Of a DNA stretch of 64,000 bases, positions 63,753 to 64,000 are shown in pieces. Numbering within the stretch: position 1 is the stretch's first letter; every line of letters begins with the position of its first letter. The stretch is from NCBI RefSeq assembly GCF_000010985.1, contig NC_013939.1, positions 186,001 to 250,000 of the forward strand. The letters run 5' to 3'. The translations under genes and the position numbers were made by a program. Source of the stretch: Deferribacter desulfuricans SSM1 (lineage in GTDB: Bacteria > Chrysiogenota > Deferribacteres > Deferribacterales > Deferribacteraceae). The notes beneath the pieces were generated by a model. The model saw only the letters and a list, made by a program, of their open reading frames with translations, was not told the origin of the DNA and ran no database searches.

Positions 63753-64000
63753 AAGCTGCAATTCTTTTAGTTTATCTTCAGATGGGATACCATCTTTTGT
63801 CCAGCCCCTTACGGCATAATATTCTGGTAAAATTTCTGATAATCTTGCAACGCTACCTTTATGCGGTCCATCTGGTACAGGTTCTTCTAAAATTCTCTTT
63901 GGAAGAGTATCCTTAGATGGATCTATTCCAGCATTTAGGTTAAACAGTCTTTCAAGATTATAAACTCTTTCTCCGCACTGGACATAATATTCTTCACTAA
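63747..64000 (-). CDS. Aldehyde:ferredoxin oxidoreductase, C-terminal part (cut by window end)
   Basis: Only the last 84 codons are present. The translated end contains CGERVYNLERLFN, DTLPKRILEEPVPDGPHKG, and RGWTKDGIPSEDKLKELQLA before TAG, which is the typical C-terminus of tungsten- or molybdenum-dependent aldehyde oxidoreductases (GERVxNLERxFN; GWDxxGxPT). It oxidises aldehydes to acids with reduction of ferredoxin, or the reverse. The start lies beyond position 64000. It is upstream of the MoaD-like and FAD oxidoreductase genes in the same operon. Confidence 0.88.
   Translation of the reverse strand, partial: SEEYYVQCGERVYNLERLFNLNAGIDPSKDTLPKRILEEPVPDGPHKGSVARLSEILPEYYAVRGWTKDGIPSEDKLKELQLA

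Overview
The window is a dense, AT-rich chromosomal segment of a Gram-negative, apparently anaerobic or microaerophilic bacterium. Heptose (LPS core) genes, a SurA-type chaperone and a signal-peptide barrel protein point to an outer membrane. An aldehyde:ferredoxin oxidoreductase end, pyruvate phosphate dikinase, a diiron oxygen-sensor-type protein and a selenocysteine tRNA point to anaerobic metabolism. From overall gene content and protein style I would guess Deferribacterota (Deferribacter-like). That is memory-based inference, not a search result. I see no IS element, prophage, CRISPR array or rRNA.

Layout. 0.1-4 kb: minus-strand signalling operon (periplasmic ABC-type binding protein, hybrid histidine kinase, Cys-rich protein). 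4.3-7 kb: sirtuin, HIT protein, LapA and LapB-like proteins. 7.2-13.2 kb: proteostasis block tig-clpP-clpX, lon, rpsU. 13.2-17.6 kb: minus-strand radical SAM protein, outer-membrane-like protein, nadB, mnmD-like methyltransferase and a 57-codon ORF resembling the start of endonuclease V. 17.7-20 kb: enolase and an M23 peptidase. 20.2-23.3 kb: Usp, CBS-type Mn pyrophosphatase and a STAS/anti-sigma pair. 23.3-26 kb: Rrf2 regulator-metY-cysK. 26.3-29.6 kb: argC, then a MinD-like/YcgR-N/PilZ/DUF4388 fusion and a DUF167 protein. 29.9-33.7 kb: lysine/DAP operon lysA-dapF-dapA-dapB. 33.7-41.1 kb: rhomboid, ClpP-like membrane protease, CBS protein, thiG-thiH, an RNA methyltransferase, ogt and a C45-like hydrolase. 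41.3-43.2 kb: candidate C-rich small RNA and a diiron-domain diguanylate cyclase. 43.2-51.1 kb: PIN-PhoH, heptose genes, mfd, two PpiC proteins and an S4 protein. 51.1-62.2 kb: tRNA-Sec, cNMP protein, fumC, ppdK, glyS, leuD-leuC and CIRCE-groES-groEL. 62.3-64 kb: FAD oxidoreductase, MoaD/ThiS-like protein and the 3' end of an AOR gene.

Main points of interest. (1) A MinD-type ATPase is fused to c-di-GMP-binding PilZ and DUF4388/PATAN modules, about 12 kb from a diguanylate cyclase with a flavodiiron-like N-terminal domain. (2) A probable small RNA has its own TTGACA promoter, a hairpin presenting a CCUC-rich loop, a free CUCCCCC stretch and a strong terminator. (3) Several operon-first genes have near-consensus promoters placed so that transcription would start at or next to the ATG, suggesting a leaderless mRNA class. 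(4) A palindromic dispersed intergenic repeat has about seven full or partial copies. (5) The anti-sigma kinase gene seems to start at an AUA codon. (6) A selC gene has its promoter inside the upstream coding region.

Where a better start codon is visible than the longest reading frame (clpP, rpsU, groES, leuC, dapF, surA-like and others), coordinates use the start supported by the ribosome binding site or family N-terminus. Family assignments are by reading the translated sequences; no database search was possible.
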